Below are positions 25,995 through 37,589 of a stretch of 64,000 nucleotides of DNA, piece after piece (position 1 is the stretch's first letter; each line of letters starts with the position of its first letter). This DNA comes from Prosopocoilus inquinatus (Eukaryota > Arthropoda > Insecta > Coleoptera > Lucanidae): contig CM069876.1 of the NCBI GenBank assembly GCA_036172665.1, positions 45,353,001 to 45,417,000 of the forward strand, given 5' to 3'. The translations under genes were made by a program, and so were the position numbers. The notes beneath the pieces were generated by a model, which saw nothing but the letters and a program-made list of their open reading frames with translations, was not told where the DNA came from and ran no database searches.

Positions 25995-26451
25995 ACAGTC
26001 AAACAAGAAGCGACACTCTTGTCGGTTCCTTTGATGTCGAAGGTATAAATCTGAGTGACCTTCGGCTATGTTCTTGTTAGGATTTGTGTCGTGGAAAGCG
26101 AGAAACACAGAATTCTTCTGCGCTGAATTTTTACAGCAACCCCGACAGGCACAAGAAAATTTTCTTATTTTACACTTTTTTAATAAGCATAAAAATTGTG
26201 CATAATCCGCTTTGGCTATGATGGTAGCCCATGGGCTATGTTCTTCTGGTCTTTTTTGTTTGGCAAATATCTCTAGGTCGAAACTAAATACAAATTTTTG
26301 TTTTTTATTTAAGATAAATTGAATGATTAATATTTTATCCATTCCATTAACTTAACAGCGTCTTTTTAATAGAACTCCCAACAAAACTCGCACATGCGCA
26401 AACAGATTCGAGACGTCAAAACACAAGGATTGTCGCTTCTTGTTTGATTGT
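25995..26451. mobile_element. 457-bp TIR element inserted in the duplication
   Basis: Left ACAGTCAAACAAGAAGCGAC and right (opposite strand) ACAATCAAACAAGAAGCGAC form a TIR of about 21 bp. AGA flanks both sides. Copy 1 of the host duplication lacks it, so the insertion site is well defined. A 128-codon minus-strand ORF runs mostly through it but has no recognisable transposase feature. Confidence 0.75.
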
Positions 26452-26812
26452 AGAACTTACCAAGGACATTAAAATTCATAGACCTTAAAGTGAAAATTTA
26501 AAAAGTATTGAACTGTTTGGCTGTTTTATTAACGGTCGTCTTTTGAAGACGATACCAAACGGGGCTGTACGTAGAATGTTAAGGCTGCAAATAAGATTAT
26601 TATTATAACTTTAATTTCTGCTTTTAAAGCAATTATTTTATTTATTCGGAGAGTTTTAATTCAAAATTATATGGACAGATAAAATAGCGACATCTTACGA
26701 TCGCTTTTTGACCTGACATTGCAGTAGGATAGACAAATTGAAGCGGGATTTGCTCCTAATGAGTCCCCCATGCAAGGCGGCCATGCTTGCTGTCAAAGCA
26801 TAATGAAAGATT

Positions 26813-27038
26813 TAGAAAAATTTTGTGCAAATCGTTTTTGATTGCAGTGAAAACCTCGAGCAGCCTCTGTACAGCTGTTTCAGCCCTGCTTGGGGCTTCT
26901 TCAGCAGAGACGTAGCTCGACAATCCCACTGCAAACAAAAACGACTTGCCCAATTTATTCGCAGGGCTGAAACAGCTGTACAGAGGCAGCTCGAGGTTTT
27001 CACTGCAATCAAAAACGATTTGCACAAAATTTTTCAAA
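26813..27038. repeat. Palindromic element, arms about 75-100 bp
   Basis: AAATCGTTTTTGATTGCAGT at the left and its reverse complement at the right, with further pairing through CTGTACAGCTGTTTCAGCC. The loop is about 26912-26960. The look-alike peptides seen on both strands here are a by-product of the palindrome. Confidence 0.85.
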
Positions 27039-27539
27039 ATTATATGATTCAGGCTTTCTTGTCTGCCGAAGAAGACTTTTTTAATTAATATTTTAGTACT
27101 TATAGAAACCGTCGCGATGCTTCTAAAAGTATTCTAAATTTTTTTATTATTAAATTTATTCCGTTGCGAGTCATTTTATGAAACCATATTGAAGCAAAAA
27201 AAAAAATTACCTCCTCTCTCCAGATTTCTTATAGAAACAGACAAAATTATTGTTAATACAGACAGGTGTGTTATAGTCCTTTTAATAATTACGTAGTAAC
27301 AGCAAGTGCGATAAATGACCTACATTCTTAACAACAACAAAAAATACTAAAGCGTGAGTTCGCAAAACTGTTTTACTTTTCATACTTTCAATCAACTCAA
27401 TTTTACGTAATTTACATCCCGGATTGCAAAGAGCAATTTTCTGAAATTCTGATTTGACTTGCATCATTCCGTCGTCGCATCGCGTCGTGAAACTGCGAAT
27501 TTTTCCAAATCGAATTCAAATAGAATTTATTCTGACGCA

Positions 27540-28420
27540 AAGAAATTACCGAGAAAGCTTTGTAATCCGCATCCTTTGTTGTTATTAAATATCTTCTTCA
27601 CGTGCGCCGGTTCAAAATAGAACTGAATTTGCAAGTGAGAAATATTTTGGCAAGAAGAGCGCAAACCCGCGCCCGGAAATTCGCCTTTGTTCGGGGGGAT
27701 GAGGGGGATTTGGTTTTGATCGGTTTCGAGGCGAACGCCGCCAATTAATCAGAACGCGTAATCCCCCGGCGAGATTCTTTTTTAATCCGGAAATCGGTTT
27801 TATCTCGACTAATAATAATGAATTCCGTTTATTTGACGACGGTAAACCCGCGCGCAGTTCGGCGAGCGAATTTAAAAATTCCATTTTAAATTGGATGCAT
27901 TTTAGGATTTGATCTGATTTGGATTTATCAGTTTATTATAAATGAATCACTTTTACTTTACAGTTGAGCGTTAGTTGGTTGCATTTCTTTCAAAATTGAT
28001 TATTTTTTTTTTTAGTGTGACGGTTTGATGTCGATGAGGGTGAAAAGTTTGAATGTCAAAAATTAAAAAAAAAATAAATAAAAGGACTAACCTTTATAGA
28101 GCCGGGCGATCAGCTGAGCGCCGCCGATTGATTACAAAGCCCCCCTTGATTATAAATAAACCACTGACACCTCAAACCCAAACAGTGGAAAACCACTAGC
28201 GGGATTCCAAACACGCGTCGGTTTTATTCATCGCGTCCCCCCCCAGTGGGGGAAATCATGCGCTCTCGATCTAAATCAGGTTGTCACAACACTCATTAAT
28301 GGGCTTAATGACCGTCCGTCGATCAAGTGTCACATCCTTCGAGGGAAAATCGTGGTCCTTTTTGGGGTTCGTTCGCTTCGTTGAAGTTGTCCTCGCCAAA
28401 TTTGGGGACGACGATACTGA
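27540..28420. promoter_or_regulatory. GC-balanced unique stretch, candidate regulatory region
   Basis: Less AT-rich than its surroundings and free of recognised repeats, with homeodomain-like cores (CCAATTAATC near 27740, TTGATTACAAAG near 28127) and a palindromic CCCCCCCAGTGGGGG near 28240. The minus-strand frame at 27612-27884 is not recognised. Only a cross-species comparison could show conservation. Confidence 0.2.
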
Positions 28421-28519
28421 TGAGCATTTAACATTAGCGGAAACAAAAAAACAGAAAAACTTTTAAAATAATTTCCAAATTTTAAACACTTCAAATTTGG
28501 ACTTCCAGAAAAGTACAGA

Positions 28520-30010
28520 TCGTTTAATAAGATAAGCAGAGATGGCGCCACGGGAATGGCTCTTCTCTTAACAAGTTACAAGGCAAGGATTGTCCAGAAA
28601 CGAGAACCCGGGCAAGCGTATTGTTTTGGATCTAATTTTCTTCAATTCAATTTTTTTTTGTGCATTTAATATCATAATTAAGGTGACCATACGTACCTAC
28701 TTTGACAGGAAGTCCCGATTTTTAACATTTTTCCCGGAGTCTTGAAGAGTTTTAAAAAATTCCGCTTTTTGGAAAAAATGTACTCTTTGACGATGGACGT
28801 TTTAAAATAAATTATTATCTAGGGGTTCTTTGGGTCGATTATGAGTCTATTAAATTATTTTATTATTATTATTATTATCTACTTTATATTATTCCATTTA
28901 CTCTTATGGATTATGGTGGGACAGCGCCCTCTTTGAAAACCTTTTTATTTCCGTTGAAAATAATTAGTTAAATAATCAGTTTTTCTTAAGACAACGGTAG
29001 AAGTCGAAGCTGTGGATGAGTACGTAGCAACAAAATATTATTTGATTAAAATACTTTTCTCCTTTGGCCAAGAGATGGCGCTCTAAATGATTTTTGTATA
29101 TCTACCTCGTTTTGGATTCTGCTTTAAATATAATTAAAAAAAAAAAAAGGTTTCACTGAGAGTATCAAGACGAAATTGCGTTTTTGAAGTTTGATTAAGG
29201 AAACTTTCATTTTTAAAACATGAATGAGAACAGTTCAATTCAATTCTCTCAATTCACTACGACGCGACGCGTTTAGTTTTAAGTTTCAGTTAACTTAAAA
29301 TACTGCAAAGGCAGAAGTAGAAGTTTAAAATAACGTGCCATTTGAAATTGCACAAAATAGCTTTCATTATTGATCAAGAGATGGCGCTTCGAATGATCCC
29401 GTCACAACTCGATTTTAGATTTTCAATTTAATTTTGAAACTAAAGTCGTTTGCAAGATTAAAATAAGACATGTGCGTATTGCTGAGAACACCAGCGGAAC
29501 AAAGAAATACTGTTACAGGAAATTTGGACGAGTTGTTTTCAGTTTTTGTTAAGAGATGGCGCTTTCGATAATTCCTGCCGTACCTTGAGTTTTTGAACGT
29601 GAATTTTGAAATTCTATCATTGCAAAATTAAAAGGCAGGGATTTTGCGGAGAATGTTCACGTGAAACGCATTTATAGGAAATTTGACTAAAATAATTTTC
29701 ATTTTCAGACAACAGTTGGAATAACCTTTACATACTCTTACGTGCATAGATTTCGCATATAAGAAAAATATAATAAGAAAATTATGATCTTGAAATCTTA
29801 TTTTTGATATTCGATTAAATTAAGTTTCATTTTGGGATAATAGATGGCGCTTCACACAAGTCACGTATGATTACCTCATTAAACATTCTTAATAATCTCT
29901 TCAATCTGCTAAAAAACAAATGATTGAGTTTTAGATATTTCAAAGACTTCGAAAAAATAGTTTCATAAAATACAAAGAGATGGCGCCACAGGAATAGTTT
30001 CCTCTTGATA
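28520..30010. repeat. Degenerate repeat carrying GAGATGGCGC
   Basis: AGAGATGGCGC or a close variant occurs near 28529, 29071, 29370, 29552, 29842 and 29968, several preceded by a TTTCATT-like phrase and followed by AATNATYCC. It looks like an old, heavily diverged tandem family. No gene. Confidence 0.5.
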
Positions 30011-31019
30011 GAATATTAGGAGGTGTGTTCGTTCATTGAACTCCGTTCACTATAATTTACTTTCTTCTCAGTTTTGATGCAAGTAAAACCGTACATCCAG
30101 TGTACGTAGTCGAATAAGCGAAGGGAACTACAGTTAAGTACAGTCCAGAACCGTTCTAAAACCATCAGGAGCATGCGCGCTTAACAAGAAAACTTTATTT
30201 CTTTTTTTGTAACGCGCATGCTCGTGACGGTTCTAGGACAGTCTTCGCGAAAACCCGAAAGTACGATTTCGGTCGTAATTTTCTTCAATTTAATTTTTTA
30301 CTGCTGAAAATAATATTATCACAATTAACTCGCCAAAAGTCTTAAATTTAATCAATTAACTTTTTAATTAACCATTTCGTTAATCCGTTAAAAACGCCAT
30401 TCGAGCAACCATGGAAAACAAATTGGAAAATTGATTTCTGGCTTTTTATTGAAAGCCAGAAAACGCTACTCGCAAAGAAAATCGAGATCCAACTTATGTA
30501 CGGATTGTTTAAAAGAATCGGGGGACAAAAGGGGATGAAAAGTGGATTTCCAACCCCCTGTCCGCACGTTTTTACATCCTCCACCGTACCTAATTACTTG
30601 AAAGCTGCCCGTCAATCGATGTTTGGTTGACATATTTTTCTTTTAAATGCAGCGAAACGGGAGAGATTTTACCGATTTTCATTACATAAACTTTCAACGG
30701 TCAAGATACACAGAAAAAAAGGAATAAATACAAAGCTTTCATAAATGATTAAAAGCCCTTTGAATCTATTGTTCATTTATTTAACATTCCCACTGCCAAA
30801 TTCGTAGCATGTTGGCATCACCGTGCCACTGCGTAACATGTCCTGTTTTGTTTAAAAAGTCTTTAAAGTTATTCAGGATAATTTATTAGGAGTACGTCTT
30901 AAACAATGGTACAGGAATCACAAATTTATATCAACGAAACGTTACTCTGTTATTTTAAACATTAAAAAAGATACAGAGCGTTTTCACGGGGGGAGGGGGT
31001 ATCACTGAACCGCTGAATA
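30011..31019. other. No recognisable gene
   Basis: One imperfect inverted pair around 30140-30235 (AGGAGCATGCGCG and CGCGCATGCTCGT). Otherwise unremarkable AT-rich sequence. Confidence 0.4.
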
Positions 31020-31430
31020 ATGGATCGTTGCGAGTCAGGCCGATCTCGCTTTGTGGTTGTCGGGGGGATACGAATGAATAATACTTTGTGGATCGTTGCG
31101 AGTAACGGCCGCAATAGACGACCATAAATTACATGTAATTCACGTCAAATTTTTGACAAAACGTAAATTTAAATATGTATTGTAGCGAAACGGAAGTTCC
31201 AAAAGTTTTAAATCTTACATATGAACACTCAGAGAAATTCTTTTTCACCACATTACTTGCTAAAATTTACATTTTGTCAAAAATTTGACTTGAATTACAG
31301 GAAATTCATGGTCGCCTATTACCGGTAGAAGCCAGATCTCGCTTTGTGGTTGTTGAGGAGTACGACTGAATGATACTTTGCGGATCACTGCGAGTAAGAC
31401 AAATCTCGCTTTGCGGTTGTCTCAATTCTT
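31020..31430. repeat. GATCGTTGCGAGT tandem units split by a palindromic element
   Basis: Units with GGATCGTTGCGAGT..GATCTCGCTTTGTGGTTGT recur about every 75 bp. The middle unit is interrupted by an inverted-repeat element at 31113-31320 whose arms begin AATAGACGACCAT and end ATGGTCGCCTATT. Confidence 0.75.
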
Positions 31431-32009
31431 TGGAAACGCAGCCTAATAATTGAACAGTGCAGATACATTGAAGGTCATCGATGTTGGCGCGTGCGGTAGC
31501 GCTGCTGAAGTTCGACGTTCGCCCGAGTGCGGCGCCAGCCGCTGACACTTTATTTTGATTTTTGGCGACGATCAACTGAGACGGAAGTGCAGTAACGTAC
31601 CCGAATGTTTTTTACCCATTTCGTTTTATTCTGACTCGAATATTTTCACATCTTTGTGAAAGTACTCGTTTAGGGTATTTATCGCGACTTTACGTAAAAT
31701 TTAATTTAATCCGGGTGTTAACGTTGTGCGACTTCGAATCGATCCTGTGAAGGTCATTACTGAACCTAAGCGAATTTCGTTTGTTGATTAAAGTTAATTA
31801 ACGTTTTAATTTGTTGATTCGTTACTTGTTTTTTTTTTTTAAGTATTTAGTTTACTTTGGGCCATTAAAGTTAGCGTGCACTATTGCCAAGTTATAAGCG
31901 TGTGCCAGCATATTTATTATTGATTACGTCACGGTGTTTCGCAATGTCTCAAACTCTTTTTTGAACCTACGAGTGTTGGTAAGTATTCTGGGAGTTTTCG
32001 GTTATCACT
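31431..32009. other. No recognisable gene
   Basis: A small GC-richer patch at about 31485-31550. Nothing recognisable. Confidence 0.4.
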
Positions 32010-32250
32010 TTGGAACTTTGGGAAGCGCAGTGCGTTCATCAGCTGGGTTATTCCCTAACGCCCTTATTGTATTACCGAAAACTATTTTTTTTATTAAATA
32101 AACGAGAGATTCTGTGTTTATCAGCACATGCTGTAGAACTTTGGGAAGCGGTTCCATGGCGCGTTCGCCAGCTGGGGTTACTCCTTGGCGCCCTGATTAC
32201 TTTTTCTAAATCTAATTATTTTTATTAAATGAACGAGAGATTCTAAATTT
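32010..32250. repeat. Two-copy tandem repeat of about 130 bp
   Basis: GAACTTTGGGAAGCG..CAGCTGGG and AAAYGAACGAGAGATTCT occur twice in order. Confidence 0.8.
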
Positions 32251-33065
32251 CACATTAATTATTGCTATTGCTTTAAAAATTTTCTTTTTGTTGGCATAGG
32301 ATTAAAACGAGAATGATGGAAAGGTTTTTCGTATCTAGCTCGCAGTCGTTTTGGTAATTTTCATTTTCCAACGTTTGGTGATCCAAAACAAAAAGATAAA
32401 ACAAAGAACAGTTTGTTACAAATTCAAAGACAAAAAGTAAACAAGTACAGAGCGTTCGTAAATGATTGAAATGTCTCTTTCATCGATCTCTGAACAGTTA
32501 CATTCCTGGACACCTTTCAGTACGGTCTGGAATCCTCGTTGTTCTTTTTGCTTTTTGTTCTTCTTTTGTTTTTTAAAGAGACAGCTTTCTCAAGGTTTTC
32601 ATCTAGATTCTACATTGTCACTTCTTGTCAAAGTATAACAAAACGTTGATTACAGAGCGTATTAAAATATGAAAAATTAAAAAATTTATTACAAAAATGT
32701 ATATATCGTTCTGAAAGCATAGAAGCTAGACAGAGAGCGAGCGATTGAAAAAGAAAATTAAATTAAAATAAAAAAAAAGGCATCAACTTGGCTTGGAGTT
32801 GTACAAGAAATTAAAGTTGAATTATGACTTTTTTACATTGTTTATTATTGTTAGAAAAATAAATTGATTGGGAACAAAGGATTTATTTATTTGCAAGATT
32901 TTTATTAAAAAAAAATATAATAAGTGGAAAAACGTAAGGATGTCGCAGTCGCAACCGGCAATATAAAATCGCAAGACTGCTTCTAGAAAAAATGTTAATA
33001 TAAATTTAGGCCCGATGCACATCGTCCCGCACGTACGGTCAAAACCCGTACCCATGTAATCAGCC
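32251..33065. other. No recognisable gene
   Basis: AT-rich; nothing seen. Confidence 0.45.
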
Positions 33066-33068
33066 TTA

Positions 33069-33196
33069 TGCCCGATTTCTTCACCTCCTGATAAATTTAT
33101 CTGTCAGGTATTATCCTTGGAAACCATTGTATCGGTAATAGTTTCCGAGGATACTACCTGGCAGATAAATTTATCAGGAGGTGAAGAAATCGGGCC
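33069..33196. mobile_element. 128-bp PIF/Harbinger-like MITE
   Basis: Almost the whole length is a hairpin, with arms starting GCCCGATTTCTTCACCTCCT and ending with its complement. TTA on the left and TTG on the right fit a degraded TWA duplication. Same family as the element at 52746-52878 (shared CACCTCCTGATAAATTTA). Confidence 0.8.
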
Positions 33197-33461
33197 TTGA
33201 AGAGGCTACTTCCGTATTTTCTCTTCTGTTTTCTTTTCTTTAGAATCGCAGGTGAACTCTTCACCTAAACAATTTTTCATTGTACTTTCCCGAAGCAATT
33301 AAAATTAATTAACGAAAATTACAACTGAAGAAAAAATATCAAATCGGAAAACAAAAACGCAGATCTACCTTCAATTAGTCAAATCGACGTATTAATTTTA
33401 TCTCATTAAAACAATCAAGTTTTTGCCTAATTTTGTAATTTTTATTAAATTACTGTGGTTT

Positions 33462-33479
33462 CCCCCCCCCCCCCCCCCC
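33462..33479 (+). repeat. Poly-C run, 18 bases
   Basis: An uninterrupted run of 18 C in AT-rich DNA; its length is prone to assembly error. Confidence 0.95.
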
Positions 33480-35069
33480 GACTCGACTATTTCATCATTT
33501 GGATTAAATAATTGTAATTAGCGGTCTTAATATGGTACTAGGAAAATTGGCACGCATTAGAATGCCCGACAAAAAAAAAAGAACGTAATGTTAAGTGCTT
33601 GGAAGTGATTACCTATAATCACAGAACATGATGTAACAAAAAAAAAAAAAACATTAAGGCCCCATGCACATGTTCCAAGATTGAAACAAAACATAGCGCG
33701 GATTTTCCGTTTATAGAGTTCTGAACTTTTTTAAGGGTGAAATAAATTTCGTTTTTAGCTTCGCCCAGAACCGTAACGATTTTTTATTTTTTATGCGCAA
33801 TACAGATTTAAGTGGCAAATAAATTCGTTCCTTCCGATTTATCATAATCTGTCTTTCATTGACAAATTTTTGTGGGTCGATCTCGCCCGAATCTCTTCAG
33901 TCTAATACCGATCCATCACCGTCGATTAATTTTCTGCGTCGTTTGCAACCATACGGAAGTGCTCCATGAAGGTCCCCCCAGCTTAAACAATTGTCTCTCT
34001 TTAAATGAGGGCAAATTGAGAGCGTATCACGCCATTATTATATAATAATGATAATTCAGCGAATGTTGCGAACGTAATGACGACTAATTTGCGTCACGAA
34101 GACTTTATTTTTCTGACCGGTCTAATTCAGAGGAAGTACCTGTGTTTAGGGCCTAATAAATTTATCCGGTAGAAAAATTTACTTTACTGCATTTTTTTTG
34201 TGCTATGCTTGAATTTATTTCGTACAGCAACTTTTATATTTATGCATCAATTAACAACTGAACGTCTGCATTTTCGTATGTACCACACAAACATAAAGAA
34301 AAAGTAAAAAGGAAAACTGAACTTCTCTATTTCTATACTTTTCGTATTATGCAAAGAGTTCGCAACCAGTTCAACATTGCTTCGGTAAAATTTTATACAG
34401 GGTGATTTTAAACATGTGCGAAAATCTGTAAGGGCCTATTCTATGAGTAATTTCCACCAAAAAAGCTCATACGAACATAAGTCAAAAACGCCATAGTTTT
34501 AAAGTTACGGAGTGTTTAAGCCAAACAGGTATCATGTTATTACACGTTTACGGTATCTTTACGTGCAAAAGTTATTATTTTTTTTTAAATTAGAATTTAT
34601 TTCGCGAGAAACGTGTTATGAAACAAAGCATATGAGTAATTGAACTATTATAAACATGATTAAAATACGCCGAAGACATTACAATAGAACTGGTGCCGGT
34701 GTTGTACAAGACCGGACGACACAAGAAGCAGATGAATCACGAATTACACTAACCCAGTAATTAAAATCTAAGAATTTTCCTGAAAAAAAAAAACTTATTG
34801 CCATAATAAGCTAAACTGAACATCTTTGTTTTGTTTTGTTTTCTAATTGGAAACATTTTAAACGTACCGACGCGACGCAACCAAAACAAAAAAAAATAGT
34901 AGCAAAACCAGTTTCCTGTAATTTTTCTTTCTCCGAAAATGGTACTGTTTAAATACGTCTTCAACATTCTGAAAGCTTTCGGATTTGGCAAGCTCTTAAT
35001 TTTTGTTCGTAAAACCTGCAAAGCGAATCTCAAGGTCAAGTTAACCTTTAATTTTTTTTCCTCAAGTTA
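33480..35069. other. No gene; one ACAGGGTG head at 34396
   Basis: AT-rich sequence. A repeat head TATACAGGGTGATTTTAAAC lies at about 34396, and a fragment CAGTTTCCTGTAATTTTTCT at about 34908 matches the hairpin at 51652. Confidence 0.45.
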
Positions 35070-35190
35070 GTCACCGTTAAAGCGAAGTCAGTTCAGATTA
35101 AGTTAACCTGGTTAACCGAAGTCAGGTCAGATTAGGTTAACCTGGTTAAACTAATCTGAACTGACTTCGCTTTAACTGTGACTTAACTCG
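35070..35190. repeat. Hairpin with GGTTAACC core
   Basis: TTAAAGCGAAGTCAGTTCAG at the left and CTGAACTGACTTCGCTTTAA at the right are exact complements, with GTTAACCTGGTTAAC repeats between. Confidence 0.85.
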
Positions 35191-37585
35191 AGGAAAAAAA
35201 TCAAAAATTGGAAAATTACATAAAAATTTAAAACCTAATGTCGACGCGTTTCAAAGTTAACCCAAATCCAAATAAGCCCAACGCAATGAAAAATATTATA
35301 ACTCAAGGTCAACCTAACCCAATTGAATCCAATTCAATTGAGAAATTAAAAATATAAAATTGCTATTTAGAAATTTTGATTCTCTAATTTAGTGCAACTA
35401 GATCTTCGTCGGGGCGTTGTGATAGCTATACTTAGGATGTTCCGGGGGTTGCCATGGCCCTCGTAACCATATGCGCAAAGCGGGCGGCGCGCGCAGGCGT
35501 CATGTTTAAGGGGCGGGAATTAGCCTCTTGGCTACTGGACGTGTTTTGCAATTTTTTTCCACAAAAAAATTAATTTTAATTCTTCTCCCGTAGGTAAAAA
35601 ATTATTCGAAAAAACTATCCACAAGACTGAACTGTCTTGATAAAGCCGAGAACCCAACAGCAAAACGTTGACTAAAATAGAACAGTTAACTGCGAAAATT
35701 AAAATCCGTAGAAAAGTTCTATTTTTGTAATTTTCATGTGCTGAATTATTCATAAAAAATTTAATAATGTACTTAATAAATTTATTAGTTAAAAAATATA
35801 AAATTAAGAAAACTGTTACGGTTTGCTTAAAAAACAAAAACAAATTACATTCTACTTTTTAAGTTTTTAGAAATTTAAGTTCGTTTCGCTTTTGCGATTT
35901 TGTTTCCTTTTTTTTCTTCTAATATTAATAACATAAGCGGGTTTCACAGGCCGCTCCGACATGTTCGGGCCCTACGGGTCCTGTCTCCGTTCTCGGATGC
36001 GTTCGATGGCCCTCGCGTTGTCTGCTAGGAACTTGGAGAAAAGTGAAGGAAAATGTTTAACAAAAGTGAAGGAAAATGTTTAACAAAAATGAAGGAAAAT
36101 GTTTGACAAAAGTGAAGGAAAATGTTTAACAAAAATGAAGGAAAATGTTTAACAAAAGTGAAGGAAAATATTTTTAAAAGTCAGAAAAATGTAGTTTTTC
36201 GACATTTCAACATTTTCCATCACATTTACTAAACATTTTCCTTCACGCTTATTAAACATTTTTCTTCACTTTTCTCTAATCTTTAAATTTTTTACCTTTT
36301 TTGTTCTCTCCATTTTTTATTTCTTTTATTTTATTTTTTCATAATTTTGACAACTGACCGCTCTTGTATGCCCAAACTCAGGTGTCAGAGGGCGCCACAA
36401 TGTGGAGTCGCACGCGGGAACCCCGGGCGTTGCTATGGTTACGCAATACGAAGGCCAATGAGTAGACGTACATTCCAACTCTGGTGATACTGACGCAAAG
36501 GATGGGCAAAAGAGGAGGAATTAAACGATTTCCCTTCCCTAGGTTAACCTGGTTAACCTAATCTGAACTGACTTCGCTTTAACTGTGACTAACTCGAGGA
36601 AAAAATCAAAGATTCGAAAATTATGTAAAAATTTAAAACCTATTGCCGACGCGTTTTAAAGTTAAACCAAATCCAAATAAGCACAATGCAATGAAAAAAA
36701 TTATAACTCAAGGTCAACCTAACCCAATTGAGAAATTAAAAATATAAAATTGCTATTTAGAAATTTTGATTCTCTAATTTAGTGTAACTAAATCTTGCAT
36801 GTGCGCAAAGTGGGCGGTGCGCCCAGGCGCCATGTTCAAGGGGCGGCAATTAGCCTCTTGGCTACTGGACGTGTTTTGCATTTTTTTTTCCACAAAAAAA
36901 TTAATCGTCTCAATTCTTCTCCGATAAAAAAAAATATTTGAAAAAACTATCCACAAGACTTAACTGTCTTGATAAAGCCGAGAACCCCACAGCAAAACGT
37001 TGACTAAAATAGAACAGTTAACTGCGAAAATTAAAATCCATAGAAAAGTTCAATTTTTGTAATTTTCATGTGAAAAGAAAGCGCTTAGCGTTGTTTGCTA
37101 GGAACTTGAAGAAAAGTGAAGGAAAATGTTTAACGAAAGTGAAGGAAAATGTTTAACAAAAATGAAGGAAAATGTTTGACAAAAGTGAAGGAAAATGTTT
37201 TAACAAAAGTGAAGGAAAATGTTTTTAAAAGTCAAAAAAATTTAGTTTTTCGACATGTCAACATTTTCCATCACATTTACTGAACATTTTCCTTCACGCT
37301 TATTAAACATTTTCCTTCACTTTTCCCTAATCTTTAAATTTTTCACCTTTTTTGTTCTCTCCATTTTTTATTTTTTATTTAATTTTTTCTTAATTTTGAC
37401 AATTGACCGCTTTTGTATGCCCCAACTCATCTGTCAGAGGGCGCCACAATGTGGAGTCGCACGCGGGAACCCCGGGCGTTGCTATGGTTACGCAATACGA
37501 AGGCCAATGAGTAGACGTACATCCCAACTCTGGTGATACTGACGCAAAGGACGGGCAAAAGAGGAGGAATGAAACGATTTCCCTT
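35136..37585. repeat. Direct tandem duplication of a 1.0-1.4-kb block
   Basis: Copy 1 (about 35136-36538) and copy 2 (about 36542-37585) match in order: GGTTAACCTGGTTAAMYTAA, TTAGCCTCTTGGCTACTGGA, ACTATCCACAAGACT, a GTGAAGGAAAATGTTTAACA array, and GAGGGCGCCACAATGTGGAG. Copy 1 has about 70 and 270 extra bases (near 35400 and 35741-36010). The short ORFs inside are duplicated by-products. Confidence 0.88.
36041..36270. repeat. 22-bp minisatellite with inverted counterpart
   Basis: GTGAAGGAAAATGTTTAACA repeats about five to six times, then the reverse complement AAACATTTTCCTTCAC follows about 60 bp later, so the transcript would fold back. The same arrangement is present in the second block copy at about 37110-37325. 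Confidence 0.85.
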
Positions 37586-37589
37586 AAAA

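Larger units (their letters stand above)
24460..26610. repeat. Block duplication, second copy interrupted by two insertions
   Basis: Copy 1 (about 24460-25165) and copy 2 (about 25220-26610) share, in order, the GAAATGTCATTTAATTT unit, GCAACACTCYGAGCCTT, AAAATCCATGGACT, AAAACTCGTC..CTGTACTG, CATAGACCTTACCGAGGACA and TTTTATTAACGGTCGTC. Copy 2 is longer because it carries elements at 25544-25852 and 25995-26451. Confidence 0.8.

Noticed and set aside
25956..26342. 128-codon minus ORF as a transposase
   Set aside because: Lies largely in a 457-bp TIR element but shows no DDE/D, zinc-finger or other transposase feature.
26756..27088. Overlapping ORFs on both strands with similar peptides
   Set aside because: Produced by the palindrome; neither strand has independent coding evidence.
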